A DNA stretch of 64,000 nt from UBA1426 sp052034085 (GCA_052034085.1 JBPOJA010000010.1:1-64000), one strand, 5' to 3'; numbered from the stretch's first letter, positions 8,988-18,246 are shown. The notes: generated by a model from the letters alone, not told the origin. Made by a program: numbers and translations.

Positions 8988-9193
8988 AAACAGACCCGAA
9001 GCTAGTTATTCAAGCTAAGCGAAGCGGATATAGCCTGCCTCTCTAGCGGTATGGCAGAGTACCATTGAAGGAGGCTATGTCATGAATAAGGTATTGCTTG
9101 CATTAACGAGTCTTTGTGCCTTACTTTTATCAGGTGGCGCATTTTTCTGCGTAAAATAGTAGAGAGTTAATTTTTAATTCGGGTCTGTTTTTA
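8985..9193. repeat. 209-bp element bounded by 16-bp perfect inverted repeats
   Basis: The left arm (8985-9000, TAAAAACAGACCCGAA) and right arm (9178-9193) are exact reverse complements. Both ends terminate in TA, as expected for a MITE inserted at a TA dinucleotide. Alternatively, in RNA the arms would form a 16-bp closing helix ending in a U-run. The interior holds a 10-bp helix (9027-9036 with 9072-9081) and a 25-codon ORF with a strong RBS. The left arm includes the stop codon of the upstream gene. Mobile element and structured regulatory RNA are both open explanations. Confidence 0.6.
9082..9159 (+). CDS. 25-residue hydrophobic peptide with strong RBS
   Basis: ATG preceded by AAGGAGG with 7-nt spacing opens a 25-codon ORF, MNKVLLALTSLC then ALLLSGGAFFCVK. 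It has a lysine near each end, a continuous hydrophobic core and two cysteines (12 and 23). It looks like a single membrane-spanning peptide, as in type I toxins, leader peptides or small regulatory membrane peptides. There is no proper lipobox. The 3' half of its Shine-Dalgarno lies in a 10-bp predicted helix (9027-9036 / 9072-9081) that ends at the base before ATG, so translation may be controlled by RNA folding. The whole unit is inside the 16-bp inverted repeats. No family match is known to me. Confidence 0.5.
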   Translation: MNKVLLALTSLCALLLSGGAFFCVK

Positions 9194-9208
9194 TATAAAG
9201 GGGCAACT

Positions 9209-10519
9209 ATGAATAAGCGACATATTTTTTATATCGCACTTATTATAACGGGAGGGCTGGCTGCGACTATCCATAGCTATCTGGCAGCGATGAAAGATTT
9301 TTCTATGGAAAGCGCATCGGCAATGGATTACGCCAACTGGGCGATAATGCTGTTGTTGTTGATTTTGAGCCGGGCCCTTCCGGTTTACATAGCAAAGGAC
9401 AAATCCATAGAAATCTCCTTTGTACCGGTAGTTGCCGGTGTAATGATCTACGGAGTATACAGTACGGTGGTCCTGTTCTTCCTGTCCACCTTCTTTTTAT
9501 TTTCCTATGATGCCAACAAGGGTAAAACCATGTACCCCATAGTGATTTCACCGATTAAAGAATTTTTCAATACGGCTAACATAATTCTGGCTATAACTGC
9601 CGGTGGTCTTGTGCTCAATCTTATGGGGGGATATGGGGATTCTTTCTCCATACCCTATTCGATTTTATCGGCATCAGTCTTTGCAGTAATTGCCGTAGCG
9701 GTAAATTTCCTGTTTTTTATTTTCTACTTCATTTCGGACAATGATGAAAACTTTTTTGTTCTGGCCTCCGATATCATTATAAAGATGTTCCCAAGCGTAG
9801 TGGCGACAGTGCCACTCGGCATATTCATCGCCGTACTCTGGAATATGGAAAACGGTAGCTTTTTCGTGCTGCTTTTCATATTGCCACTGCTGCTGGCCAG
9901 ATACTCATTCAAGCTTTACTGGGAGAGCAGCTCCATACATATGCGGACCATCACAGCACTGACCAGAGCCATTGAAGCCAAGGATCCCTATACCCTGGGA
10001 CATTCCGAGAGAGTCGCTGTTATTGCGGAGCAGATAGCAAAGACAATGGGTCTTTCCAGGAAAACCATAAATGACTTATACATTGCGGCACTCATACACG
10101 ATATAGGTAAAATAGGGGTTGAAGACAGCATCTTAAATAAGCCGGGAGCCCTGGACAAAGATGAATTTGATGCAATAAAAAATCATCCGGTAATAGGAAG
10201 CAAAATTATAGAAGACGTTAATTTCTCAAAGACGGTAGTAGAAGCCGTGCTTTACCACCACTGGGGCTATGACGGAAAAGGCTATCCTGCAGGCAACGGC
10301 GAACCGGAAATTCAGCCGCTTGGAGCAGCTATCCTGGCCATTGCAGACGCCTATGATGCCATGACTTCAGACAGACCATACAGAAAAAGACTGGATGATG
10401 AAGTGGCAATGAAAATTATACGGGACAATTCAGGGACCCAGTTTAATCCGAAAGTAGTTGAAGCATTTCTTAAGGTTTACGATTCTAAATCACCTGCTAT
10501 TACTCAGGAGCCGGCATGA
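9209..10519 (+). CDS. Membrane HD-GYP domain protein, predicted c-di-GMP phosphodiesterase
   Basis: A 436-residue protein. Residues 1-230 hold about six to seven membrane helices, forming an N-terminal sensory domain of MASE type. Residues about 240-415 are an HD-GYP domain. It starts with TRAIEAKDPYTLGHSERV, the metal-binding HD is in HDIGKIG, and the signature is HHWGYDGKGYP. HD-GYP enzymes hydrolyse cyclic di-GMP. The family-typical Glu after the HH pair is Trp here, but the GYP and other histidines are intact, so activity is likely. The next gene overlaps by 4 nt. The upstream 209-bp element may affect its expression. Confidence 0.9.
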   Translation: MNKRHIFYIALIITGGLAATIHSYLAAMKDFSMESASAMDYANWAIMLLLLILSRALPVYIAKDKSIEISFVPVVAGVMIYGVYSTVVLFFLSTFFLFSYDANKGKTMYPIVISPIKEFFNTANIILAITAGGLVLNLMGGYGDSFSIPYSILSASVFAVIAVAVNFLFFIFYFISDNDENFFVLASDIIIKMFPSVVATVPLGIFIAVLWNMENGSFFVLLFILPLLLARYSFKLYWESSSIHMRTITALTRAIEAKDPYTLGHSERVAVIAEQIAKTMGLSRKTINDLYIAALIHDIGKIGVEDSILNKPGALDKDEFDAIKNHPVIGSKIIEDVNFSKTVVEAVLYHHWGYDGKGYPAGNGEPEIQPLGAAILAIADAYDAMTSDRPYRKRLDDEVAMKIIRDNSGTQFNPKVVEAFLKVYDSKSPAITQEPA

Positions 10520-10986
10520 GTATAAAGTATCTTTATCTGCCGTTAATAGCCTTTCTTATTAAGTTTGCTTTTTCGTATTTCAACCTGCCTGAATTTATTG
10601 CCTATTCTCTTGAATACGAAATACTGCTTTTCTTTGTGCTTTTGAATATACGAGGCGGCGGAATCTGGCCTTTCTTCGTGGGTCTGGGGGCAGGCCTGAA
10701 TTTTTTTGTAATTATGATTAATGGTTTCAGGATGCCACTCCATCCCGGCCTGCTGGAAAAAGCGGGAAAACTTGAACTGCTGAATCTGGTGGCGGAAGGG
10801 AAACATTATGGATATGCGCTGATTGATGGTGATACGAAATTCAGCTTCCTGGCGGATGTAATAGGGATTTCTTTTTTTGACAGGCTGATAGGTTTTGCCA
10901 GCATAGGGGATATTCTTCTGCTGGCAGGGGTCCTGCTGATGGCTTTCAAACTCATTAAGCAGCTGTCCCGGAAAGCTGAATTGTGA
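10516..10986 (+). CDS. Small polytopic membrane protein, possible HD-GYP partner
   Basis: A 156-residue protein with hydrophobic segments at about 5-23, 30-45, 50-72 and 118-142. Residues about 75-115 form an intervening polar loop. The layout matches DUF5317-type membrane proteins, but I am not certain of that family. Its ATG overlaps the HD-GYP stop codon (ATGA), so the two are translationally coupled and probably act together in sensing or signalling at the membrane. No catalytic motif is seen. Confidence 0.6.
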   Translation: MSIKYLYLPLIAFLIKFAFSYFNLPEFIAYSLEYEILLFFVLLNIRGGGIWPFFVGLGAGLNFFVIMINGFRMPLHPGLLEKAGKLELLNLVAEGKHYGYALIDGDTKFSFLADVIGISFFDRLIGFASIGDILLLAGVLLMAFKLIKQLSRKAEL

Positions 10987-11016
10987 TATAATAACTGTCA
11001 GAATGGAGGTTATGTA

Positions 11017-12237
11017 ATGAAAAAGACAGTTTCATTTATTTTGGTTTTGAGCCTGGTAGTGGCTTCTTTTGTTTTTGCTGCGGCAACTGATGCTGCAGGT
11101 CTGAAAGATCTGGCGGGAACAAAATATGAAGACGCAGTTAACGAACTGGTAAACAAAGGGATTGTGACAGGGTATCCCGACGGAACCTTTCGCCCGGACA
11201 GCTCCATAAACAGGGCAGAGGCCTGCATAATTGCGGTCAAGCTGCTGGGAATTCCGGAGAGCGGACTGGATAGCGCTACATCAAACAACTTCCCCGATAT
11301 GGCCGGATATGGCTGGGCTGAGAGGCATATCAACTATGCAGCAGAAAACGGCATTATCTCGGGTTATACAGATGGTACTTTTCGCCCCGGTGGAAATGTC
11401 AGTTATGCTGAAATGGCATCCATGCTTGTGAGAGCCCTGGGCTATAAAGCGGAAGACCTGCAGGGAAGCTGGCCTGCAAACTTCATGGACAAGGCGGCGG
11501 AGCTTGGGCTGCTGAGGGGAGTTTATGGAAAAGCCAACGAAAAAGCCATCAGGGGCGATGTGGCTTTAATGAGCCAGAAAACACTCTGGGAACTTGATGG
11601 AGCGGATGACGGAGTTGACGAAGACGAGGATAATGCAGGCAAGGTTGATAATCCCCTGTCGGATTTCAGCGGGAGAGCTTACGGAATTCTACTGAGCGTA
11701 TCGTCCGTTTTAAATGATGAGGGCAAAACGGTTGATGAATACGAGTTCCTGTTTGGCAGCAAGGTGTTGTATTTAAAGACCAATGGTAAGGTAGGCAGAC
11801 CTGACAGCGATGTCATTGACATTTGGCATGCTGAAGGAACTCTGACGGGTCTGCAGATGAGCAAAGGAGTGGTCACAAAAATCGGCTCATCTGACGAAGA
11901 TCCGGGCTTTGCGGGTATAGGAAGCCCCTCCGGTTTTGAAGATTTGACGGCTACCGATTCCGCCTTAAAATGGGCAAAAGTTAAAGAGTATGATAACCAG
12001 GTGATAGTTACGACGGAAAAGTACGGACCGGCAGGTAAGGAAAGGGATGCTTTTTCTGTTTTGGACGATGCGTCCATTTTTGTGGCGGTAGTTAAAAACG
12101 GTATTATTGAAAGCTACAAAGCCGGCAGCTTTAAAGATATCAAGAAAGACAAATTTGTAAGAATTTTTTCCGTTACGGGAAAGAATGAGGGAGTAGGCGA
12201 AATCGTTATTGTAAGCAGCATCGCATCGGCACCGTAA
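11017..12237 (+). CDS. SLH-domain surface protein
   Basis: A 406-residue exported protein with a clear Sec signal peptide (1-27, cleavage near SFVFAAATDA). Two good SLH repeats follow: one around VTGYPDGTFRPDSSINRAE (about 49-67) and one around ISGYTDGTFRPGGNVSYAE (about 112-130), plus a weaker third near 150-190. SLH domains bind pyruvylated secondary cell-wall polymer and anchor the protein at the surface. An acidic linker (DDGVDEDEDN) leads to a C-terminal beta-rich region (about 215-406) of unknown role. RBS is GGAGG 7 nt before ATG. It is followed by the convergent bioY gene. Confidence 0.9.
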   Translation: MKKTVSFILVLSLVVASFVFAAATDAAGLKDLAGTKYEDAVNELVNKGIVTGYPDGTFRPDSSINRAEACIIAVKLLGIPESGLDSATSNNFPDMAGYGWAERHINYAAENGIISGYTDGTFRPGGNVSYAEMASMLVRALGYKAEDLQGSWPANFMDKAAELGLLRGVYGKANEKAIRGDVALMSQKTLWELDGADDGVDEDEDNAGKVDNPLSDFSGRAYGILLSVSSVLNDEGKTVDEYEFLFGSKVLYLKTNGKVGRPDSDVIDIWHAEGTLTGLQMSKGVVTKIGSSDEDPGFAGIGSPSGFEDLTATDSALKWAKVKEYDNQVIVTTEKYGPAGKERDAFSVLDDASIFVAVVKNGIIESYKAGSFKDIKKDKFVRIFSVTGKNEGVGEIVIVSSIASAP

Positions 12238-12277
12238 GATATTTTCAGAAGAGAAGATATTAAAGATATGGGTATAT

Positions 12278-12829
12278 CTACGGCTGGTAAGCGTTTTCAA
12301 CAAAGGGTTCAAGCTTTTTGATAAGCACTGATGCAGCAATAATCTTAAGAATATCTCCCGGGATAAAGGGGATGACGCAGAGCATCAAGGCAGTCCACAG
12401 ATTCGAGCCGGTCAGATGCATGAACCATAACAGACCTAAGTTGTAACAGACAAGGAGACCTGCGATGACGGCAACAAGCAGGCTCCTTGTGTTTTTATCC
12501 CTGCTTCTGTGATAAATAAATCCTGTCAGGAAGGCGGCTGCCATATAACCGGCAATAAAGCCTCCTGTCGGTCCCGCGATTACTCCCGGACCGCCGGTCA
12601 GATTGTGGAAAACCGGCACCCCGAAAGCTCCAAGGATAACGTAAATAAGCTGGCTCAAAAAACCATATCTGCTGCCCAAAAGGCCGCCGGCCAGATAGGC
12701 GGCCAGCAGCGCCGGATTCACAGGTACCGGTGAAAAAGGCAGAGGTATGGAAATCACGGATAAAGCGGCAGTCAGTGCAGTAAAGAAAGCCGCCAGTATG
12801 AAAGCTTTTGTCCTGTTCTGATATTTCAT
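12278..12829 (-). CDS. bioY: Biotin transporter BioY (ECF substrate-binding component)
   Basis: A 183-residue integral membrane protein with the BioY pattern: SIPLPFSPVPVN (about 26-37), the AAYLAGGLLGSRYGFLSQLIY segment split over two helices, GVPVFHNLTGGPG (about 69-81) and GPTGGFIAGY (about 86-95). BioY captures biotin and works alone or with the shared EcfAA'T energising module, which is not in this window. Monocistronic on the minus strand, convergent with the SLH gene. Its presence suggests reliance on imported biotin. I see no clear BirA operator. Confidence 0.93.
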   Translation of the reverse strand: MKYQNRTKAFILAAFFTALTAALSVISIPLPFSPVPVNPALLAAYLAGGLLGSRYGFLSQLIYVILGAFGVPVFHNLTGGPGVIAGPTGGFIAGYMAAAFLTGFIYHRSRDKNTRSLLVAVIAGLLVCYNLGLLWFMHLTGSNLWTALMLCVIPFIPGDILKIIAASVLIKKLEPFVENAYQP

Positions 12830-12904
12830 TATTCAAAATTACAGTAAAGGAGGCCGGGTGTCAATAGTGCGACATAGTGTCAAAAGAGTATGCCCCCATT
12901 TTCA

Positions 12905-12933
12905 TTGAACAGGAGGCTCGCTTGTGCTATTAT
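12905..12933 (+). promoter_or_regulatory. Sigma-A-type promoter for the phosphatase-metG operon
   Basis: TTGAAC, a 17-nt spacer and TATTAT lie 66 nt upstream of the ATG at 12999. This is the only well-spaced promoter-like sequence in the gap between bioY and the plus-strand operon. Confidence 0.55.
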
Positions 12934-12998
12934 TAAGAGTAATGTTTTAGGGAACGCCGTGGCCGGCTTTCACCTAAACGGTGCAAAAGGAGTATCTC

Positions 12999-13655
12999 AT
13001 GAAAATAATTTTTTTAAGGCATCCGGAAACTGTGGCCAATGTCAACCGCCTGATTTATGGCTGGACCGAATCCCCTTACTCTGTAAAGGGTCTTGCCAGC
13101 GTTGGCAGGGTTGTGGAACTTTTAACGGATGAAAAAATAGATAAAATCTATGCCAGTCCGCTGAAACGAGCCTATGACCTGGCTAAGGCGGTAGGTGACG
13201 GTCACGGACTAAACGTGATTACAGATGACAGACTGAAGGAAATGTACTTTGGAGCCTTTGAAAACAAGACAGTTGAAGAGGCGGCTGCAATATACGGCGT
13301 TGGCTTTAAAAGATTCTGGTATGATTTTTCCCGTTTCGAAGTCCCGGAAGGAGAAACCATGGGCCAGGTAAAAGAAAGAGTGGTGGATTTTTTGGAGCAT
13401 AAGCTCTTTCGAAAAAAAAGTGCGGAGGATTTCGAAGAGCTAATGAAGGAAGATCCGGGAAAAGCCGTGACTCTTCATGACCGGGAAGACAAAACAGTCC
13501 TGGTGGTGGCACATTCAATAGTTATCAGAAGCGCACTTTCACACATGCTGGATGTACCTTTGGACTGGATATGGCATATAGATGTAAAACCTGCTTCCAT
13601 TATTGAAATATCCTACCATGGAGGCTTCGGCATAATTACAGGAATAAAAAGTTAA
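12999..13655 (+). CDS. Histidine phosphatase family protein (phosphoglycerate mutase-like)
   Basis: A 218-residue cytosolic protein with the phosphohistidine motif in FLRHPETVAN (RHP rather than the more usual RHG, about 6-8) and a second catalytic histidine in VVAHSIVIRSAL. The middle residues ASPLKRAYDLAKAV are the common histidine-phosphatase segment. It is likely a broad phosphatase rather than a glycolytic mutase, given the divergence and the insertion around residues 135-160. Start: GTG at 12981 is possible, but ATG at 12999 has AAAAGGAG at proper spacing. First gene of the metG-tatD-ABC-malQ operon. Confidence 0.85.
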   Translation: MKIIFLRHPETVANVNRLIYGWTESPYSVKGLASVGRVVELLTDEKIDKIYASPLKRAYDLAKAVGDGHGLNVITDDRLKEMYFGAFENKTVEEAAAIYGVGFKRFWYDFSRFEVPEGETMGQVKERVVDFLEHKLFRKKSAEDFEELMKEDPGKAVTLHDREDKTVLVVAHSIVIRSALSHMLDVPLDWIWHIDVKPASIIEISYHGGFGIITGIKS

Positions 13656-13669
13656 AAGGAGACATAATC

Positions 13670-15631
13670 ATGGAAAAGAAAACATTCTACATCAGCACAC
13701 CGATTTATTACCCCAGTTCCAACCTGCATATAGGTCACACCTATTGCACGGTTATGGCAGATGCCATGGCCAGGTTTAAGAGGCTGGCCGGTTACGATGT
13801 GATGTTTCTCACGGGGACTGACGAACACGGACAGAAAATACAAAATATAGCCAAGGAAAACGGAAAAACACCCAAAGAATATGTGGATGAAATAGTCGGC
13901 GGCATAAAAGAGCTGTGGAAAACCATGGAAATCTCCTATGACGATTTCATAAGAACTACGGAAGAAAGGCATGTGAAAAGGGTTCAGGAGGTTTTCCGCA
14001 AGATCAATGAAGCAGGCGACATTTACAAAGGTGAATATGAAGGCCTTTACTGCACCCCATGTGAAGCCTTCTGGACTGAAACCCAAGCTCCTGAGGGTAA
14101 ATGTCCCGACTGCGGCAGGCCGGTGCACAAGGCCCATGAAGAAGCCTATTTTTTCCGCCTGTCCAAATACCAGGACAAGCTGATAGACCTGTTTGAAAAT
14201 ACGCCGGAATTTTTACAGCCTGAAAGCAGAAGAAATGAAATGCTTTCCTTTGTCAGGCAGGGGCTCGAGGATCTTTGCATATCCAGGTCATCCTTTGACT
14301 GGGGTATACCTGTACCCGGTGTTGAAGGCCACGTAATATACGTGTGGCTGGATGCTCTTTCAAACTATATCACTGCTCTGGGCTGGCCCGATGAGCCGGA
14401 GAAATTTGAAAAATACTGGCCGGCAGATGTGCATTTAGTGGGCAAGGAAATTGTCAGGTTCCATACGGTTATCTGGCCTGCCATGCTCATGTCTATGGGA
14501 CTTCCCTTGCCGAAACAGGTCCTCGGCCACGGATGGATACTGCTGGAAGGCGGAAAAATGTCCAAATCCAGGGGCAATGTGGTCGACCCTGTCAAGCTGA
14601 TAGAACGTTACGGAGTAGACGCTCTCAAGTATTTTCTCCTGAGAGAATACACCTTCGGCAGCGATGGGATTTTTACCAATGAAGTGATGCTGAACCGCAT
14701 GAATTCAGATCTGGCCAATGATCTTGGCAATCTGGTCAGCAGAACCATCGCCATGATTGAGAAATATAACGGCGGTATAGTTCCGGGCCCCGGAAAAGAT
14801 GAGGGGCCGGATCAGGAGCTGAAGGAGCTGGCACTTGGAACCGCAGCAAAGGTTGAAGCCCACATGGATAAGTTCAACTTTAATCATGCCCTGGAAGAAA
14901 TATGGACTCTCATCAGGAGAACAAACAAATATATAGATGAAACCACACCATGGATTTTGGGTAAAAATGAAGAGGATAAAGACCGTCTGAATGCGGTTTT
15001 ACACAATCTGGCCGAATCGCTTCGCATAGTTTCGGTGCTGATTTATCCTTTTATGCACACCACTTCTACGAAGATAAGAAAACAACTGGGACTCTGGTTC
15101 AAAGAGCCCGACTGGAAGGATGCCCTGGTATTTGACACCATGCAGGGAGAAGAAGTCAAGAAGGGTGAAGCTATTTTCCCGAGAATGGATATAGAAAAAG
15201 AACTGGCAGAGCTGGAAGCCATGACAGGCGGAACCGGCCAAACCGAACCCGCCGGGGAAGGGGATGCGGGAGAGAAAGAGATAACAACGGAAAGAGAATA
15301 TCCCCCCATCAAGGAAATGATTGAGTATGATGATTTCGCCAAGCTGGACATGAGGGTGGGTCTTGTGAAGTCATGTGAAAGGCATCCGAAAGCAGATAAG
15401 CTTTTAGTGTTTCAGATAAAGATGGGCAACGAGGAAAGGCAGATTCTTTCCGGTGTGGCGGAATTCTATGAACCGGAAGAATTGATCGGCAAAAAGGTAA
15501 TAGTGCTTGCAAATCTGGAACCGAGGAAACTCAGGGGCCTGCTGTCGGAAGGCATGCTTTTATTTGCGGATAACGGGGAGAGATATGAATACCTGACAAC
15601 CGTGGCTCCTGATGGAGAAATCGTATCATGA
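13670..15631 (+). CDS. metG: Methionyl-tRNA synthetase
   Basis: A 653-residue class I aminoacyl-tRNA synthetase charging tRNA-Met. HIGH motif is NLHIGHTY (about 18-25) and KMSKS motif is GKMSKSRGN (about 299-307). A zinc knuckle CTPC...CPDC lies near 127-148. The C-terminal part (about 545-653) is a tRNA-binding EMAP-II/Trbp111-like domain, MIEYDDFAKLDMRVG, as in many bacterial dimeric MetRS. Length is standard. AGGAG precedes the ATG. The 3' end overlaps tatD by 4 nt. No T-box or S-box leader precedes it, so control is through the operon promoter. Confidence 0.98.
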   Translation: MEKKTFYISTPIYYPSSNLHIGHTYCTVMADAMARFKRLAGYDVMFLTGTDEHGQKIQNIAKENGKTPKEYVDEIVGGIKELWKTMEISYDDFIRTTEERHVKRVQEVFRKINEAGDIYKGEYEGLYCTPCEAFWTETQAPEGKCPDCGRPVHKAHEEAYFFRLSKYQDKLIDLFENTPEFLQPESRRNEMLSFVRQGLEDLCISRSSFDWGIPVPGVEGHVIYVWLDALSNYITALGWPDEPEKFEKYWPADVHLVGKEIVRFHTVIWPAMLMSMGLPLPKQVLGHGWILLEGGKMSKSRGNVVDPVKLIERYGVDALKYFLLREYTFGSDGIFTNEVMLNRMNSDLANDLGNLVSRTIAMIEKYNGGIVPGPGKDEGPDQELKELALGTAAKVEAHMDKFNFNHALEEIWTLIRRTNKYIDETTPWILGKNEEDKDRLNAVLHNLAESLRIVSVLIYPFMHTTSTKIRKQLGLWFKEPDWKDALVFDTMQGEEVKKGEAIFPRMDIEKELAELEAMTGGTGQTEPAGEGDAGEKEITTEREYPPIKEMIEYDDFAKLDMRVGLVKSCERHPKADKLLVFQIKMGNEERQILSGVAEFYEPEELIGKKVIVLANLEPRKLRGLLSEGMLLFADNGERYEYLTTVAPDGEIVS

Positions 15632-16455
15632 CCAAGATACTTTTCGACTCCCATGCCCATTTAAACAATGAAACATATAAGAAAACTGCAAGGGAAAATC
15701 TTATACAGGAAATCTATGATTCGGATGTAGCCTATGTGATGGATGTAGGTTTCGATCTTGAAAGCTCATACTTAGCTTATGAGCACGCCAGAGTTCATCC
15801 CTGGTGTTATGCAGTGGTGGGCTTCCATCCTCATGAGGCCGACAGGATGAGCGACGAAGATTTGCAGCTTATTAAGAATCTGGCACAAAAGCCAAAGGTT
15901 ATGGCTATTGGAGAAATTGGCCTGGATTACTTCAGAAATCTTTCTCCGCCGGAAATACAAAGAGATGTTTTCAGAAAGCAGATAAGGCTGGCACTTGAAT
16001 TGAAAAAGCCCATAGTTATCCACGACAGGGACGCAAGCAAAGATGTGATGGATATTCTTAAGGAAGAGGGCGTTTTCTCCGGGGAAAGGGCAGCTGATTT
16101 CCCTGGGCATAAGGACGGAGGTCCTGATGCCAGGCTTTTGATGCACTGCTATTCCGGATCAAGGGAGATGGCGGAACAATATGTTAAGCTTGGCGCCACC
16201 ATTTCCCTGGCAGGCCCCGTCACCTATAAAAATGCGAGAAAGCCTCAGGAAGTTGCTCTGGCAGTGCCTTTGGAAAGGCTGCTCATAGAAACAGATGCTC
16301 CATATCTGACCCCGGAACCTTTCAGAGGCAGACCCAACAAATCGCCCTATGTGGAATATACGGCAAGGAAAATTGCTGATTTGAAGGGTTTGAGCTATGA
16401 GGGAGTTGCAGCGGCAACTTTGGATAATGCCAAAAGATTTTTTGGCATAAGTTAA
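15628..16455 (+). CDS. tatD: TatD family metal-dependent hydrolase
   Basis: A 275-residue TIM-barrel metal-dependent hydrolase. FDSHAHLN (about 6-13) supplies the first metal ligands, GEIGLDYF (about 96-103) the bridging glutamate, PIVIHDRDA the next histidine, MHCYSG another, and LIETDAPYLTPEPFRG (about 222-237) the catalytic aspartate and family signature. TatD proteins are Mg-dependent DNases with roles in DNA repair and quality control. The metG-tatD order is common in Firmicutes. The start overlaps the metG stop by 4 nt, indicating coupling. Confidence 0.95.
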   Translation: MTKILFDSHAHLNNETYKKTARENLIQEIYDSDVAYVMDVGFDLESSYLAYEHARVHPWCYAVVGFHPHEADRMSDEDLQLIKNLAQKPKVMAIGEIGLDYFRNLSPPEIQRDVFRKQIRLALELKKPIVIHDRDASKDVMDILKEEGVFSGERAADFPGHKDGGPDARLLMHCYSGSREMAEQYVKLGATISLAGPVTYKNARKPQEVALAVPLERLLIETDAPYLTPEPFRGRPNKSPYVEYTARKIADLKGLSYEGVAAATLDNAKRFFGIS

Positions 16456-16479
16456 AATTTTGTTTAAGCGAGATGGAAA

Positions 16480-18246
16480 TTGATATTCAGGCTATTTGGA
16501 TATATTAAACAGTATAAGAAATTTGCCATTTTAGCGCCTTTAACCATTATGCTGGAAACAGTTCTGGAAGTGATTATTCCCTTTCTTATGGCGAAAATCA
16601 TAGATATAGGCGTAAAAAATATGGACATGAACTATATTTTAAGGACGGGGGGGCTGATGCTGGGACTGGCCCTTCTGGCTTTATTTTTTGGTGCCGTTGC
16701 AGGGAGATTTGCAGCCATTGCGTCTACGGGTTTTGCCAAAAACCTTAGACATGCGCTTTTTGAAAAGGTCCAGTCCTTGTCATTTTCAAACATAGACAAG
16801 TTCGGCACGCCTTCTCTTATTACCAGGCTGACAACCGATGTGACAAATTCACAGGGCGTAGTCATGATGATGCTCAGGATGCTCATCAGGGCCCCCATAA
16901 TGTTTATCTTTGCCACAGCATTTGCGGTTTATATTAATCCCAGGCTTTCCATGGTGTTTCTGATAGCCGTTCCCATATTGGTTGGGGGTCTGTCAATTAT
17001 TATGTCCCGGGCTTTTCCCAGATTCCAGATAATGCTTAAGCATTATGACAAACTCAATGGCATAGTTCAGGAAAACCTGACGGCCATCAGGGTGGTTAAG
17101 GCTTATGTCCGGGAAGGTGAAGAAAATGAAAAGTTCAGGTCGGCTGCCGAGCTGTTGAGGAACAGCCAGCGCCGGGCTGAAAAACTGGTAATTTTCACAA
17201 TGCCCATGATGCAGCTGGTCATGTACGCATCCATGGTGGGCATTGTATGGTTTGGCGGCAACATGATAATCGGCCAAACCATGCAGCCCGGCGAGCTGAT
17301 GGGATTTTTAAGTTATGTGAGCCAGATTCTCATGTCCCTCATGATGGTAGCCATGGTCTTTATCAATATTGTCATTTCCAAAGCCTCTGTTACCAGAATT
17401 ATGGAGGTACTGGATGAGGAAATTGATATTACGGAACCGGCTGATTCAGAAAAGTTCCTTGCCGAAAAATCAGAAAAGGCCCCGCTGGCAGACACGGGCA
17501 GTTATATACGTTTTGATGACCTCTCATTCAGTTATATCAAAGATATGGAAAACCCCATACTATCCCATATTAACCTGAGCATAGGAAAGGGTGAAACCGT
17601 TGGCATCATAGGCGGTACCGGTTCAGGAAAAAGCACTCTGGTTCAGCTTATACCGAGGCTTTATGAAGCAACGGAAGGGGCAGTTTTCGTTGACGGCATG
17701 GATGTGAAAGATTACCCATTATCCGTACTCAGGGACAAGGTTTCAATGGTGCTGCAGAATAACGTGCTTTTCTCGGGAACTATTAAAGAAAATCTCAAAT
17801 GGGGAAACAGCAGCGCCACGGATGAGGAGATTATTGAAGCATGCAAATCCGCTTCGGCTCATGATTTCATCATGAGTTTCCCTGATGGTTATGACACATT
17901 GTTGGGGCAGGGCGGAGTCAACCTGTCCGGCGGACAAAAACAAAGGCTGACCATAGCAAGAGCCCTGCTCAAAAAACCGGAAGTCATAATTCTCGACGAC
18001 AGCACCAGCGCAGTGGACACAAATACCGATAGCAGAATCAGAAAAGCCTTAAAAGAGGAACTTTCAGACACAACTACCATAATTATAGCCCAGAGAATAG
18101 CATCGGTCATGGATGCCGATAAAATTGTTGTTATGGATGAAGGCAGAATAGATGCCGTGGGTAACCACAAAGAGCTCCTGGAAAGCAACAGGATATACAG
18201 GGAGGTATATGAATCCCAGAAGAAGGGGGCGGCAGAACTTGAGTAA
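16480..18246 (+). CDS. ABC exporter subunit with degenerate catalytic site
   Basis: A 588-residue half-transporter. Six membrane helices (about 1-310) precede a nucleotide-binding domain. Walker A is GGTGSGKST (about 378-386), signature LSGGQKQR and Walker B VIILDDSTSAVD. The residue after the Walker B aspartate is Asp instead of the catalytic Glu. This substitution marks the inactive site in heterodimeric exporters such as TM287/288 and BmrCD. Start is TTG with a poor RBS; no better in-frame start exists downstream of the tatD stop. The partner gene follows with 8-nt overlap. Probable role is drug, lipid or peptide export; substrate unknown. Confidence 0.92.
   Translation: MIFRLFGYIKQYKKFAILAPLTIMLETVLEVIIPFLMAKIIDIGVKNMDMNYILRTGGLMLGLALLALFFGAVAGRFAAIASTGFAKNLRHALFEKVQSLSFSNIDKFGTPSLITRLTTDVTNSQGVVMMMLRMLIRAPIMFIFATAFAVYINPRLSMVFLIAVPILVGGLSIIMSRAFPRFQIMLKHYDKLNGIVQENLTAIRVVKAYVREGEENEKFRSAAELLRNSQRRAEKLVIFTMPMMQLVMYASMVGIVWFGGNMIIGQTMQPGELMGFLSYVSQILMSLMMVAMVFINIVISKASVTRIMEVLDEEIDITEPADSEKFLAEKSEKAPLADTGSYIRFDDLSFSYIKDMENPILSHINLSIGKGETVGIIGGTGSGKSTLVQLIPRLYEATEGAVFVDGMDVKDYPLSVLRDKVSMVLQNNVLFSGTIKENLKWGNSSATDEEIIEACKSASAHDFIMSFPDGYDTLLGQGGVNLSGGQKQRLTIARALLKKPEVIILDDSTSAVDTNTDSRIRKALKEELSDTTTIIIAQRIASVMDADKIVVMDEGRIDAVGNHKELLESNRIYREVYESQKKGAAELE

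Noticed and set aside
11679..12339. Overlapping minus-strand ORFs opposite the SLH gene
   Set aside because: No RBS, no recognisable domain, and they mirror a clearly coding plus-strand frame.
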